DNA of 64,000 nt. Origin: Odiellus spinosus. Taxonomy: Eukaryota > Arthropoda > Arachnida > Opiliones > Phalangiidae. Of this stretch, positions 1 to 11,368 are shown in pieces (the first letter of the stretch is position 1; each line of letters starts with the position of its first letter). The DNA lies in contig CAWUCO010000199.1 of the NCBI GenBank assembly GCA_963920705.1, positions 62,001-126,000 on the forward strand, written 5' to 3'. A program made the translations under genes and the position numbers. The notes beneath the pieces are model-generated. The model was not told the origin of the DNA, searched no databases, and was given only the letters and a program-made list of their open reading frames with translations.

Positions 1-2761
1 ATTGAGGAATCTAAACACCTTCGTTTAGACCAGTTTATTTTTTAACCGCCTTCTTTTCTTCCCCCAGTTTTACAAAAATGCCTCTAGCTTAACTAAACAC
101 CTGTGATGAGGAACCAAATGCACTCGTTTAGATCATGTTTTTTTATTGAAGACGTTTAGGGTTTAAATATGTTTAAGGTTAATTTGTGGGCTTAAAAAGT
201 GTTCAGTTCGCAACCGTTTAGCTTTTAAACTTAATTAGTTTGCTCCGTTTAGGTTTAAAACTTGTGATACATTGAGTGTTTAGATTAAAAACGTGATTAA
301 CATTGAGTGTATAGGTTTAACTTTGGTAGAAACGTCAAATACCTAAACGTTTTTTTTTCTGTGTACGTCATCACTATGGTCGCGTGATTTTGCTATTGTT
401 GAGTCTACAGTTGATTTTCGCGCGTAATTATGGCATAAGAGTAAAAAGGTCGCTTTCGCACGGTCTTTTTCGTAAAAGTACCAAATCTAGATAAAGTCAT
501 ACCTTTCCTCGCATGATAAAAAAACCCCTACACTCGATATAGAGTGGAATAATTAGAAATCCATAAATTCTTGTAAAATCATGATTAATCTACTCTTGTT
601 ATAATTATCCATTTTGAAATGGATTTCCTTCTAATATCATTGAATTTTTGAGGATGCTGTGGTAAAATTCTCAGAATATACAGGCGTGAATTTGATGTTC
701 AAATTGAAAATGAATTTCACGAGTTACTTCTCGAGGTATGTTGAAGTAGTGACGATAACCGCAGCTCCAAAACCATCAAGGTTCTCCACCACAAACATTC
801 TTGAGATAGACTCTATTGTAAGTTCTCGCGCGGTATCTTTGACTGTACTAAAGTGATTGCGTAATTAGTCGTTTGGGTCATGTGACTCCTTTTCGCTCTA
901 TCCCATTATTATCAAAAGTTTATGACTTTATTCCATAAAAGTAAACAGCGCGCGGTAGCTTAATACTATCAGCAGGGGTCCGGATAAATGTACCGGCATA
1001 TTCTGCAGGATTCGAGACACTCTAGCGGCCGCAGTCACCACGTTGGAGGACTTCGAAGTTGGGGAAGACGATATAGGTAAGCAGGGCCCACCTAAATTCC
1101 AACTCTCCCTCGGACCCGACTCAAAATATCGAGGAAGAGTCCAAATCACTCGAGGCAGACGGGGATGATGACTTTTTTTGGCTATTTTTAAGCTAGTACC
1201 TATGCTGAAAGAATTAAGCTACGGGTGTTAAAACTTCCATTGTACAAAGTTATTTGATATATGTTCCCTTTGCTCTGATTTTTGTAACGTAGGAAAATTT
1301 GAATGATGTTTTGTATTATATGTCCATTTAATTAAATAATAAGATGAATCTTGTAATGTATAATTTTTAGGGTATTTTGTTTTAATTTTTAAGGGATAGT
1401 TTGTTTCCACAATCCAGTAGAATGCATGTTTTTATAGTCAAGGCCTTTTGGAAAAAATATAGGCACAGAACTAGAAACCAGTTTTGAATAGAAGAAAGTT
1501 AGGGCCAAGGCCCCTCGTGGCAGAAGTAACTATTTTAGATAATAGGAACGAATGTTCCGTGACGTGTGTCGTTTGGGGAAAACTCGAGAAACCCCCCCAA
1601 ACAATAACGTACGTCACTGAACACCTGAATGAAGGCGTTAGGCGAAAGGGGCGCAACGCGCGCTTAGAGTATTAGGTAGGAATCGCCCCAAAAGAATGAA
1701 AAGGGGGTTTGTGAGAAAAAAGTAGAAGCTATAGAGTATAGGGCAGTTCGTTTCTGGTTTTTATAAAAAAAAGGTTAAGGAGTTTTCGTTGGACTGCGGC
1801 CCTTCGAAAGGAAATCCTTTAGTTTAAGAAAGAGTTATAGAAGATAGAACAGTAGTTTAAGTCCCTATTAAAGCTAGGGTAAGGGCAAGCTAAAGTAATA
1901 AGTAGAAATTAGCAATTTTGAATTTGATCCAATAAAAAAGTAAAGTTTGAACTAAACAACGCCTAAGTTTTTAACTCAAAAATCCACTAACCCCACGTGC
2001 CAGGTCAATTACAGAAATAACGAAAACAAAGAAAACTATGGGCGTTTCAGTCCACCTATAGTTTAAAAATTAAGCTCTATCAATCGGCGTTACGGACGCA
2101 ACAACGGGTCGTTGTTCACCTTTATGGAATAAAGTGATAGACTTTTGGTAGTATAAAAATTCTAAATTTCATTATTATTAATAAAGGTTCCAAGCTTTTT
2201 ATTCGTTATTGGAGTGTTATGTGCTGCGTTTATGGCTAAGAAATCGAAAAGAAACTCCATTACCATTTGGCTAGAAAACATCTGGATAAATTTCGGTCTA
2301 TTTTTTTTCGAAAGTAAATTTATTGTTTAAAAATAATTAGTATTTCAAAAACCACATTCGATTAAGTGTAAACAAAAGATCGGAAGATATGCGTATTTCT
2401 ATAGCGTAGCGTTGTAAGATCTCTTGATTTAGGTACAAAACGAACTTCAAAAGCTAGTTTAACGGAAGAAATTTTTAAGGTACAGCCAGACCACCGTCTG
2501 GTTCACCCGCAAGAATTGCGTTTGCTACTTGGCTTTTTACCGCCTTGTTTATGAGCATCGACGTTGGTAGTTATCTTAAATCGAATTTCGTCATTACTAC
2601 ATACGAACTCGTAGACAGTTTCCAGGATGCCTTAAATTATAACAACGTTGGTTTCGCATCATTTCCTTTTAGAATTTCTCGGCTTACACGTTGTTCACTG
2701 GTAAGAACTTGATGTCTTAGCATGGTTAATGGGGCCGCTGTGTCGGAGACATCAGTTTTGA
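1..2761. other. AT-rich region without a supported gene
   Basis: No open frame here resembles a known family on either strand. The first 350 bases repeat the phrase GTTTAGG/GTTTAAA at irregular spacing, which looks like a decayed simple repeat. The short frames at 659-856, 928-1149 and 1471-1675 have no recognisable motif and no splice or promoter context, so I do not call them. Confidence 0.5.
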
Positions 2762-3477
2762 TTGTTAAGGGGGTGCACCGTAAACAAAGTACATAACACC
2801 CCCGCGAATCCGTGCGGCTGTCTCCGTGTCGGAGACAGCTATTATAATGAGGAACATATCATCATACGCTTACAGGCAGATGAAACTAATCACGCGGACG
2901 TTTGCAACAAAATAAGATTCGCGCCCAATGATAATTCAATTTTATCGAGGATTTATGGAAACGAGCGATTTCCACCAGATCACCAATATGTTTTCTTGGC
3001 TACAATGAAAGAGTTAAAGAACTACACTCTACATCATTTTAAGGAAATTCGAGAAAGCAATCGATTGTTTTATTTGGGACAATCTCCCAGGCCCTTCTTC
3101 GTTTATTTCTTGGTAAATGGCGATATTCTACTGAACTCTTTGCTTACGGAAGAGCTTTTAAAAAGGTAAATGTGAATATCGCGTTTTTAATATAGAATCT
3201 AAAATACACTAATTTTGGGCAACTATTGATGTACTCTGTTTTCATAATTCGTATATTTGTTAGCGCTCTTGTTCTCTTTGAAACTAAAGCTATGAAGTAC
3301 CTGGAATATAAGAGAGATTGTATGTTAGACACCATTTTATGGAAAAAACCTTTGGAGGAGTGGAAGCAGCTCAATTTGGAGGAATTGGGGGTAATTTTCT
3401 ACCTTTGTCTATATGGATTGCTTATCTCATGCGCTGTACTCTTGATGGAAGTCTGTTTCTATTTCTTGTTACGCTAA
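2762..3477 (+). CDS. Possible ionotropic receptor (IR/iGluR-like) C-terminal exons
   Basis: Two open stretches look like consecutive exons. The first (to about 3170) has no ATG and ends in LLTEELLKR at a GTAAAT donor. The second (from about 3270, after a TTAG acceptor) reads FETKAMKYLEYKRDCML, then KKPLEEWKQLNLEELGVIFY and a hydrophobic stretch before the TAA at 3477. A Trp followed by LxLEELGVxFYLxLxGLLxS and a final membrane helix is the pattern at the end of arthropod ionotropic receptors (last ligand-binding segment plus final TM helix). Such proteins are ligand-gated cation channels of chemosensory membranes. Upstream exons are not visible, so this may be a fragment. The assignment rests on the C-terminal pattern only; another multi-pass membrane protein is possible. 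Confidence 0.35.
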
Positions 3478-4424
3478 GATGACAGTTTACTGGAATCTAA
3501 GACAAGAGCCAGAAGTTCCTTTAAGATACTCTTTTGTAGTAACCTTTCCTTCTCCTAGATTTCTTAAACATCCTTGTAAAGGACTAAATTGTAGTTTAGG
3601 TACATCAAAATATCTCTCCGCAGTAGATTTATTAGTTAAGTTTTTTTCAAAGATGTCAGAGTACTACACAGTGTTTTTTAAACAACATTCAAAGTTAGTT
3701 GAAATTAGTATAAATAATAATTATATTGTAATTACGTTTCTGGAAATACTGATATGTGGTTAAATTTCAAAATCTCATAAGAAAATACATTTTCAAGGTA
3801 TCTGTATAGTTAGTAATGAAAATTTGATCATTATATATTTTATTTTAAGTACATCTATTGTCCCCTGTTTATGATAAACGCTTTTTAAAAAGATACATAT
3901 TGTCCGTTACCATCACGTGATATGTTTTTTAAAATTAATACTTCGAAATATAATAAATATAAATATGGTAAGCTCTTTTTTTTAAAAAGTATTTTTAATG
4001 TCTTATGTTCGTTGGCAAAGTTCTGTTCGGAGTAAATCTAGGGTGGAAGACAACCAAAGCGTTTTCTGTCGTCGATGGCTAATCGCAAACGGACATTTGA
4101 TAGCAAGACTGATCAGTATTTCTAGTTAACGCGTCCGAAGCCGCTTGCAATTTGTAAACTGGTATGTGCATTCTCAACAGTGAAGAACTGGAATGTAACA
4201 TGATTACATTACATTCAAAGAGCAAAAGAAATGGCCGACATCGTTTCGATCCACAAAAACACCTACCCTATGTAGACCGCTTTCGGAGGCAGGTTCCGAA
4301 TTAATCACGAAACAATAGGGTTTAAAGTCGGGTTTCTCGGGTAAGATATCTTGGGGAAACTCTCCGACAAAAAAGGGTCGCGTTCGGGTATCTCATTGTA
4401 GAAAAGACGTTGATTCTTCGGTGT
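3478..4424. other. Intergenic, nothing recognised
   Basis: AT-rich sequence. The frame at 3479-3763 has no family resemblance and lies directly behind the receptor-like stop codon. No RNA gene or repeat stands out. Confidence 0.4.
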
Positions 4425-4709
4425 TCATACTTTTTGCACCTCGGGCTCGTAGAACGACCCTCTTATAACCTCACCAGTTCCATCCTCAATGACGTAAGCG
4501 GGTGGATCGCGATAGAGGACTTTCCTTATAACGAAGATCTCGTCCGTCCAGTTACCCGTATATCCTTTCCCAAAAATGAATTTATCCGCCGAAATTCGAA
4601 CTCGATCTCCCGGACGTAATTTGGGCTTCTTAATTTTCTTTTTCTTTTTCATGTATAACCGTTTCCAAACTAAATGTTCGTTATCAATATTCACATCTTT
4701 CGGCTCCAT
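4425..4709 (-). pseudogene. Integrase C-terminal fragment (Polinton/Ginger-like)
   Basis: The 94-residue frame contains a lysine run, then LRPGDRVRISADKFIFGKGY, then NWTDEIFVI and a final GEVIRGSFYEPEVQK. This is the SH3-like DNA-binding tail that follows the DDE core in integrases of Polintons and related invertebrate cut-and-paste elements; the end of the protein typically reads FYEPEL. The core with the D,D,E residues is missing: upstream on the minus strand (4710-4800) the frame is broken and only weakly similar. It differs clearly from the chromodomain-type integrase at 16.6-17.7 kb, so it is a relic of a different element. Role in its family: binding element ends and target DNA during integration. 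Confidence 0.7.
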
Positions 4710-5820
4710 TTTAATCGTCGAATGTTTCCACTACTTTTTGCAAATGTTTCACGTAATTCGAATCGTTATCAGGGCTGCCAACCACGAAAATCAATTTACC
4801 GCGAAAGAGCAGTTGAAAAATCGCGAAACCTCAAAATCGTTCTATACATTTATATTTTGCTATTGTGAGTGCAGTCTAGCATTGTTTTTAATTTATTTGA
4901 TTGAAAAAAAATTTTATCTTAGATTCTTAAAGATTTAAACATTTTGATCCAACAAAGTAGAGACAAAAGTATAATGGTAAATATAAGACCAATAATAAAA
5001 CAATATTGTATGAGACAGTGACTCTACTCTGTGAGAGAAAATGATTACCTCCCCGACTGAACTTTACACTGGTCGTGTCTGTGTGTGTGTGTCACTTCCT
5101 GTGTAACCGGATATCACGTGACCTAGCTCGTAGAGCAAAAAGTCTAGAGACATTATATGCCAGCTTAACGTTCAATCCCGTACAACGGAATTACCTCCTT
5201 TAAGCGTGGCTGCCACATTGATTTGCTACAAGCGTCGTGCAATCACATGCAACGGGACGTCTCCCATTACATATTATCGCCTTCCACCATCCACATTATG
5301 GTCGAACTTCGATGCTGGACAGTTGAAGGCGATTATAGGCAATTGGACGTCTCCCACTGTTATAATCACCTCCGACCATCACGCACCAAGGTCCAACCAC
5401 TAGTGTCGGATGTCAGCGGGCCATCCTATCGAGGCGTCCCTCACTAATATGGTCCACATCGACCTTCCACTCTTCAAACATCGCCCCCCAAGGGTAAATT
5501 GGCCGACACGTGAGCACTCAGGGTTACGATAAACGTCTGAGCATCGATAAGGTGAGATCTTCACCAGATCTTTTCACAGTATGATACTATATAAAGGTAT
5601 TCGATCCGCTTATGTAGTCACCTTTTGGAAGTATAGTACAATGTAGCATTATGGCGTGATATCTTTTAGTGAATTGAAACAATATTAATTTAAAATATAA
5701 TTCAAAATATTATAATTATTTCTGTTAATCTTATTAATAATGTAGCTGAAAATAAATTTTAAATTGGCGATAGTTTTGAAGATATTTAAGAAATTCTCCA
5801 AATATTTGACCGTTTAATAG

Positions 5821-6108
5821 CAGCTTGAGTTGACAGCACGCGCTAAGCTATTTTCCATATATTATTTAGTTAAAATAGCAATGGTATAACGGGCCGTATA
5901 GGCTTAGGCTTGCTGCAAACTCGGGGTGGATTGAAAAATCTAAGCCAATTTCTATACTAATACCAGCTTGAGTTGACAGCACGCGCTAAGCTATTTTACA
6001 TATATCATTTAGTAAAAAAAGCAGAGGCACAACGGGCAGTATAGGTTTTGGCTTTCTGCAAACTCGGGGTGGATTGAAGAATTTAAATAACATTATAGAC
6101 CAATTTGT
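5821..6108. repeat. 143-bp tandem duplication
   Basis: Copies start at 5821 and 5964. Both begin CAGCTTGAGTTGACAGCACG and both contain CAAACTCGGGGTGGATTGAA near their end, with about 15% divergence between them. No coding frame is shared. Confidence 0.85.
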
Positions 6109-6195
6109 ATACTTTTGTTTTTTATCTATTTTTGGTTAAAAAGTAGACTAGATAGATTTTTTTTTTTAACTTTGTATAAACATCGCTTCTCGGGG

Positions 6196-6203
6196 TATAA
6201 ATA
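6196..6203 (+). promoter_or_regulatory. TATA box
   Basis: TATAAATA within CTCGGGGTATAAATAAGCGA. A sister site about 800 bp downstream has the same surroundings (CTCGG, TATA, CGAGATT). No clear ORF follows. Confidence 0.4.
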
Positions 6204-6994
6204 AGCGAGATTATCATATTTCACACTCAATGATAACCTTGTGTAGGGCGAGGGGAGGTTCACGTTAGGCTTTCACGCTAGCGGTGTTGCCTAGTTGATT
6301 CGGCAACGGCTCTTGGTTGCTAAGGCGGTGGTAAAACGCACCTATTATCACATATTTTAAGTAGTGTGCTTAAATAAGGCACGTACTTCTTGCAAGAAAC
6401 CTTTGCAAGTACCTATTTTTCGGCGACTTGATATTTTCGGCGACTTGATTCGCAATTCTGGTTCGTAGTCATAAGACCGACTTCTCGATAGGCCGAGACT
6501 GTAAGGCAAGTATGACTTTACAATAGGGAAAAAAATACGATCAAGTTGGACATCCTACACCAAGTGCTCAATTATACTTAAAATCCTAATCTCTACTTTA
6601 TTTATAAATGTATTTGAGTCCCGCGACTAGGATGTGCTATAGAGTATAGACCCAGATTTTAAAAAATGGACAACTACTCAATAGCAGCCCCATTCCTACT
6701 ACTAGGATAGGCTATACGGTAATTAAGGTAGGCAAGTTCAATAAGCCGCCACACACTTCCGGTCTGCAATTAGTTCACTAGAGTACTTGCACTAAAAGTA
6801 ATTGAAGTGCAATATTTCCAACTTGTATTATCTGTAATGCATAATCTTTGGGTTTTAAACAAAAATATCAACAGAGAACTACGTAATTACGAATTTTATA
6901 TCATTTTCAACTGAACTTGCACCTGATGTAATTGTTTCCGGGCAATCTTTTTCGTGAAGGTACTTATTTAGCTTTAATAAATCTCTTCTCGGCC

Positions 6995-7002
6995 TATATA
7001 AA
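6995..7002 (+). promoter_or_regulatory. TATA box, paralog of the site at 6196
   Basis: TATATAAA within CTCGGCCTATATAAACGAGA. The shared flanks suggest both came from one duplicated promoter. Confidence 0.4.
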
Positions 7003-7264
7003 CGAGATTTACAGATTCGGTACTCATAGATGCACTACTCCAATGGGTGGTTTACGTTAGCGTTTAGAATTGTGGTGAACCCTCTCACTTGCGCGGTGGT
7101 GTCGTCTTCGATTGTGTGGGCAATCGTTTCCCGCCTATATTTCGGTGTTAAGAGGCCCTTTCTAACGATCTTTTGGGTAGAGTACTCGAATAAACTGAGG
7201 TGATTGAATTTAAATCGCATTACTTAGAAATGTGGCTTATTTAATCTATTATGTCAGAGATGAG

Positions 7265-7305
7265 GCAGGCGATATGCCGATTCTTCGAATCGGTATATCG
7301 CCTGC
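7265..7305. repeat. Palindrome at the truncated end of polB
   Basis: GCAGGCGATATGCCGATTC is followed after three bases by its near-perfect reverse complement. One arm continues into the 31-bp sequence that recurs in inverted orientation at 23595-23625. The polymerase frame loses family similarity exactly here, so the palindrome marks a junction rather than coding sequence. Confidence 0.8.
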
Positions 7306-7313
7306 AGACCCCC
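7283..7313 (+). repeat. 31-bp inverted match, left member
   Basis: Begins CTTCGAATCGGTATATCGCC and ends CTGCAGACCCCC. It is the exact reverse complement of 23595-23625. Confidence 0.85.
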
Positions 7314-9771
7314 TTCAACATCTTTAAAATTTTTAACGTATTTTTCTTTATCCTCTTGAGTGAGGCAGTCGGAGGGGAATCCACTAGCCTGCGTTTTAAG
7401 GGCTAGAAAGGCGTCAATATAGTCGCGAAAGAGACCCCCCTTCCCCCGTTTCTTTATCGAATCGCGTGACTTGGTATGACCAAGCTTCAAATGACCGCAG
7501 AATGACGTAATTCCGTTTGACGGCGTGTCTAAGTTCGTCTATCACCCATACCCCTGTTAAATTTCTCAAATGGTCGGGATGGTCGCAGGCCCCCTGATAT
7601 TTTGTAACGGCGCAGGTATAACATAACGTAAATACGAGTTTATCATTGATTTTAAGGTGAAGTACGGGGGATATAAATTTTTAGGGGAAGCACCTCGCAT
7701 TTTAATAAACCCTCAAAGGAAAATACATCGGGGATATTGTGTAGCAGTATTTGGGGGTGACCGACAGGAATTTTCCCACCCTTATTAATGTATGAACATA
7801 CGCCAAAAAAGTGATGGCTCCCGAAGCAAAGGGATCAACGTCAGCTATATTTAGCAGCATTTTACGGTACTCGAGACAACCAGCCTTAAGGAGCGTGACG
7901 TCATTTACACAATAAAAATCAAGTTCCGCTAAGAAATTAAAGCCTTTTTCAGACTTAGTGTCAGTGTCGTACCACCTGAGAAATTTCTCCTGACTGTCCC
8001 GGTCAAAGTACTGGTATCCGTAAGCTTCCGGTGGAGGTAATGTTTTTTCCAATATATAATTACATGCCGTGGGACGATTGAGGTCAAAAACGTGGTCGAC
8101 CTCATTATACAGAAAGTGAGGAAAATAACCTTTAGCACTATCCTTTCAACCGAAGGTCTTTGGAAATTTAGATAAAGCCACAGGTATGAAGCTAAAGGAG
8201 TCGAGAAACAGTAGATTAAATACTTTCATCTTTAAGATTTTGGTACCATTGATAATGAGTTCAGGGGTCCAATCCTTTTTCATAATTTCTTTGATTAAAA
8301 GTTGATTATCATAATTCGAACCGTTATGCGATAATAAGACGACACTTTTGACAGTGCAAAATTTCTGGAGATATTCTAGAAAACCTAACACCCGCAAAGT
8401 GATTCAGCCGAGATCCAATTTGCGAGCATCTACCAAAGACAAAATTACAACCTACTTGATCAATGCACTCTTCACAAACCGCCTCACTAACGCAAAGTAT
8501 TGCCTCGTGTTCAAAAGTGCCTACTTTTTCCCGTCTATTCTTAATTTGAATTGTTTCAAAGTCGAAGAAAATCAACATATAACTTGGTCTCATTGTTCTT
8601 TGGTCTTTTGACGGTTAATTTCTGGGGAGTTTCACCGATTACCTGTACGTAGCACAAATGATCCGAAGGCATGTACTTTTTGCTTACCGTACAATACATT
8701 TCAACGTATGTATGGGTTTCGCGCCGACGTTCAAAGTCCACTAATTTGAAACAATCGGCACAATTGTACAGCCGCTCACAAAGTGGTTTCTTTGAGCCTT
8801 GCGCGACTCAATGGCTTGCGTAACACTCACGATAATTAAAGGTTCGTAAACACTTGTTACACGCGACTTTCTCTCCCACACAGAGCTGGTCCCGTCTACA
8901 AAGAAAGCAAAAAGCATTGCATTTGTGCGACCGCGGTCGCCAGTAAGGTTCAAGGCATTTAAAACAAAAATATTCCGCGCCAAAAAGTGGTTTTAAGTTC
9001 GTGATTACATTGTAGTGTTTTTTTTCGTTTAACAATAGTAGTCTCGGGCGCTTATCACTTACGGTATTCTCGCCTAAAACTAAAACGGGTATATTATTTT
9101 GAAATTGATAAACGAGTATTGAGTACTGGTGTAAATAGTTGAATTTTTCAAACGAAGCCGCACTACCGCACTCTTTCCTGGTTTGACACGCGCTTTGCAA
9201 CAAAGATCTAGTGCTTCGCGCCGCTGCATAGCGTTTTGGGGTCGTGTATGGGCAATCGATTCATATTGCTTTTTAAGGTTTTTATCGCCCGTGGTATGAG
9301 CGAGGAACTTGTTATGTGCAATAGCTACACAAAGCGCCCGAGGGAGACACAGGGTGTCCTTGTTTACAATACTTTTAATACCCCGACGGCTTTTGCTAAA
9401 GACATTGAATATCTGTATACCGCGCTTTTTAGAGTGTCCGTGTCCCTGAGGCAGCCTCACAATGTTGAAGGTAATGTGGATGGGCCCTAGGAAAAATTTA
9501 TCTACCTCATCGTCGTAGAGGATATCTTCAATAAGGGAGAATATCAGAATAGGATCAAGTTGATCCGCCGCGCGGAAAGAAAGTTCCGATTCGAGGCTGG
9601 AGGGGAGGGCGAGGCTACGGAGGGTAATTTGTACCTGATCATCAGGTTCAAACTGTGCCAAAACAGCCTCTACAACTCTACAGAGCCCGGCTTCGATATC
9701 ATCAGTTAATTGGAGGGTGATTACGCGAGCGAATAATTAAACTTTTCGTAGAATTTTTCACCGTTGTTCAT
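7314..9771 (-). pseudogene. polB: Protein-primed DNA polymerase B, broken
   Basis: This is the Polinton replicative polymerase. From the N-terminus: the LPQGHGHSKK/CLPRALCVAIAH region typical of Maverick polymerases (9661-9080), a Cys-rich segment with CFKC and CFLC pairs (about 9000-8870), exonuclease motif I FFDFET (near 8565), Exo II SHNGSNYDNQ (near 8310), Exo III FYCVNDVTLL (near 7910), then an inserted-domain stretch (KINDKLVFTLCYTC, near 7640) and ASGFPSDCLTQEDKEKY (near 7370). The DTDS palm motif is absent because the gene ends at the palindrome at 7265-7305. At least five frame changes lie between the pieces. The ATG at 9771 overlaps the upstream stop as ATGA. Confidence 0.85.
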
Positions 9772-10393
9772 GATTTCACAGTCGGGTATGGAATCAAGAT
9801 CTGTGGGGGGTTGCAGGCTCCGGCGTCAACAGTTATTGGTGGTTGCGTGTCGCCACCCCCGGTTTGGTCCCCTTCTTCCTCGCTCAGGTCTGAATAGTCC
9901 CAGTCCGTGGGTAGGGGGAGGTCCATGACAGGGTCCGTAGTCCCCCCAGAGTTCATAGCCTCCTCAGACCCCGTACACCCCTCAAGATCGTCCAAAAACC
10001 GGGTCATATCCCGATCGTGCTGGGACATCATAAAGTCTTCCAAGAGCTTGATATCTTCATCTATAGAGGTCTTTAACTCCTCAGTCCGTTTTTCCATTCG
10101 GAGCATGTACGAAGGTCTTAGCCGCTCGGGGAGGAGACTCCAGAAAAGATTCAGTTGTTCGATGGTCTGGCACTCTTCGGGGCTTGCTTCATGTACCCTA
10201 CAAGATCCAAGAAAGTTTCAATGAGGTTAAAACTCACATGTCGGAGGAAGGTCGGCAGCGTTGTGGGAACGTCGGTCGGATTGACGTTGAGCAAGAATCA
10301 CAACCAGAAATAAAACTCGTAGATTTTCTTCAGGGGCCACGGTCTAGAAACAGCCATTTCCTCGAGAAACCATGTTAAAGATTCCCCGTCCAT
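9768..10393 (-). pseudogene. Acidic ORF upstream of polB, unknown function
   Basis: The gene appears to start at the ATG at 10393 (MDGESLTWFLEEMAVSRPWP) and to end at the TGA at 9770-9768, which overlaps the polB start. It contains one in-frame TGA near 10305 and a frame change near 10150. The second half (10106-9768) has a helical EELKTSIDEDIKLLEDFMMS stretch, then a Ser/Glu/Asp/Gly-rich tail with DYSDLSEEEGDQTGG. I recognise no family. Position and overlap suggest co-expression with polB from the TATA box at 10450, perhaps as a replication accessory; this is inference only. About 205 residues would be the natural length. Confidence 0.5.
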
Positions 10394-10449
10394 GATGAGC
10401 CGTGTAGATGTTAAAGTTTGAACTGATTTTGTGATTCGACCAACCTTCG

Positions 10450-10458
10450 TATTTATAC
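10450..10458 (-). promoter_or_regulatory. TATA box for the leftward (polB) transcript
   Basis: Reads GAGTATAAATACG on the minus strand, about 57 bp ahead of the ATG at 10393. The same TATAAATA core is used at 11314 for the rightward gene, making the interval a divergent promoter region. Confidence 0.5.
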
Positions 10459-10602
10459 TCACAAAATCCTCTGGCCCCTCCCAACTTTAAATACCACCCA
10501 AGCGTGGGATTTTTCTACCGACCTTATAAACCCTACACAATAATTATAATGGTGAAATACGAGGACCTTTCATGACTCCCTGGTTTGCACGGTATGAAAG
10601 GC

Positions 10603-10743
10603 TTAAAGTCGACCTGTCATGTTGTTTCAACAAAGGAATCTTAGGAATGTGTTTTTCTAGTTCCCTCCCTAGAATGAAAAATTCGATGTAGGGGGTAAAG
10701 TAGCCCTGTCAGGTTGTTGCAACAAAAGAGTTCTCAGGAATGT
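10603..10743. repeat. Two direct 48-bp repeats
   Basis: The units at 10603-10650 and 10696-10743 share CCTGTCA-GTTGTT-CAACAAA followed by AGGAATGT. They lie in the non-coding divergent region of the Polinton and could be regulatory. A short open stretch of coding character (FKARVNEYNESKRANGEWEI, 10750-10880) follows without a recognised family. Confidence 0.55.
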
Positions 10744-11029
10744 TCGTGCCTTCAAGGCTCGCGTAAACGAGTACAATGAGTCCAAACGCGCCAATGGGGA
10801 GTGGGAAATCCTGCAGGAGCAGGTTCAAACAAGTCACAGCAGGCCCCCAACACAAGGGCGTGAGAGCTTTTTGTTGAATACATGAATAATAGATACAGAG
10901 GTCATGACGGGGTCAATTTATGTCACGCATAAGGGTGTAAGTTTCGCCGCACCTAGAAATGAGTTGAATGGTGGTACTTATATTGACACGTAAATGGATT
11001 GACCTGATAGTAAACTCGTGGGCCTTACA

Positions 11030-11218
11030 ATGGAAGGACAAGTCGGAACCCGTTCGCTGATAAGTTTCTTACAGAAGAAACCCAAGAACATTCTTATGGT
11101 TTTGTGTGTAATTTTAGTATTGGCCTCTTTAGAAACGATAAATCTATGTTTTCAGAAATTCGACATAAAAATCAGCATGCGGTCTGCCTTGAATGGGACT
11201 GACAGCCTTAGAAAATAA
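11030..11218 (+). CDS. Small membrane protein, 62 aa
   Basis: The ATG at 11030 opens a short frame: a charged N-terminus (MEGQVGTRSLISFLQKKPKN), one transmembrane helix ILMVLCVILVLASL at about residues 21-34, and a polar tail. Intact and uninterrupted, but short enough to be chance. Small single-pass proteins are common in compact DNA-virus genomes; no family is recognised. It precedes the TATA box at 11314. Confidence 0.35.
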   Translation: MEGQVGTRSLISFLQKKPKNILMVLCVILVLASLETINLCFQKFDIKISMRSALNGTDSLRK

Positions 11219-11313
11219 ATGGTCTTGTGAAGCTTATTTTCTTTTGTTCAAATTTAAAATTCCTGAGTTTTTAGGGGTGTCTAAATTCGGGGGACCCCAT
11301 TCGACTTTAAGGG

Positions 11314-11321
11314 TATAAATA
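11314..11321 (+). promoter_or_regulatory. TATA box of the spliced PC4-like gene
   Basis: TATAAATA in AGGGTATAAATAGCGG, 55 bp ahead of an ATG at 11369. Confidence 0.55.
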
Positions 11322-11368
11322 GCGGACCGTGCTGGGTCGAGTTATCAGTTGCTTCCCAAGATTCCAAG

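Larger units (their letters stand above)
4710..7264. other. Intergenic region with tandem duplications and two TATA boxes
   Basis: No gene is supported. It holds a (GT)n run near 5080, a loose tandem repeat at about 5240-5400 with the phrase GGACGTCTCCCA twice, the 143-bp duplication at 5821-6108, and two promoter-like sites listed separately. It may be the leftward flank or terminal region of the Polinton that follows. Confidence 0.4.

Noticed and set aside
7035-7220. Minus-strand ORF as the end of polB
   Set aside because: No similarity to the polymerase palm or thumb; it lies beyond the palindrome where polB similarity stops.
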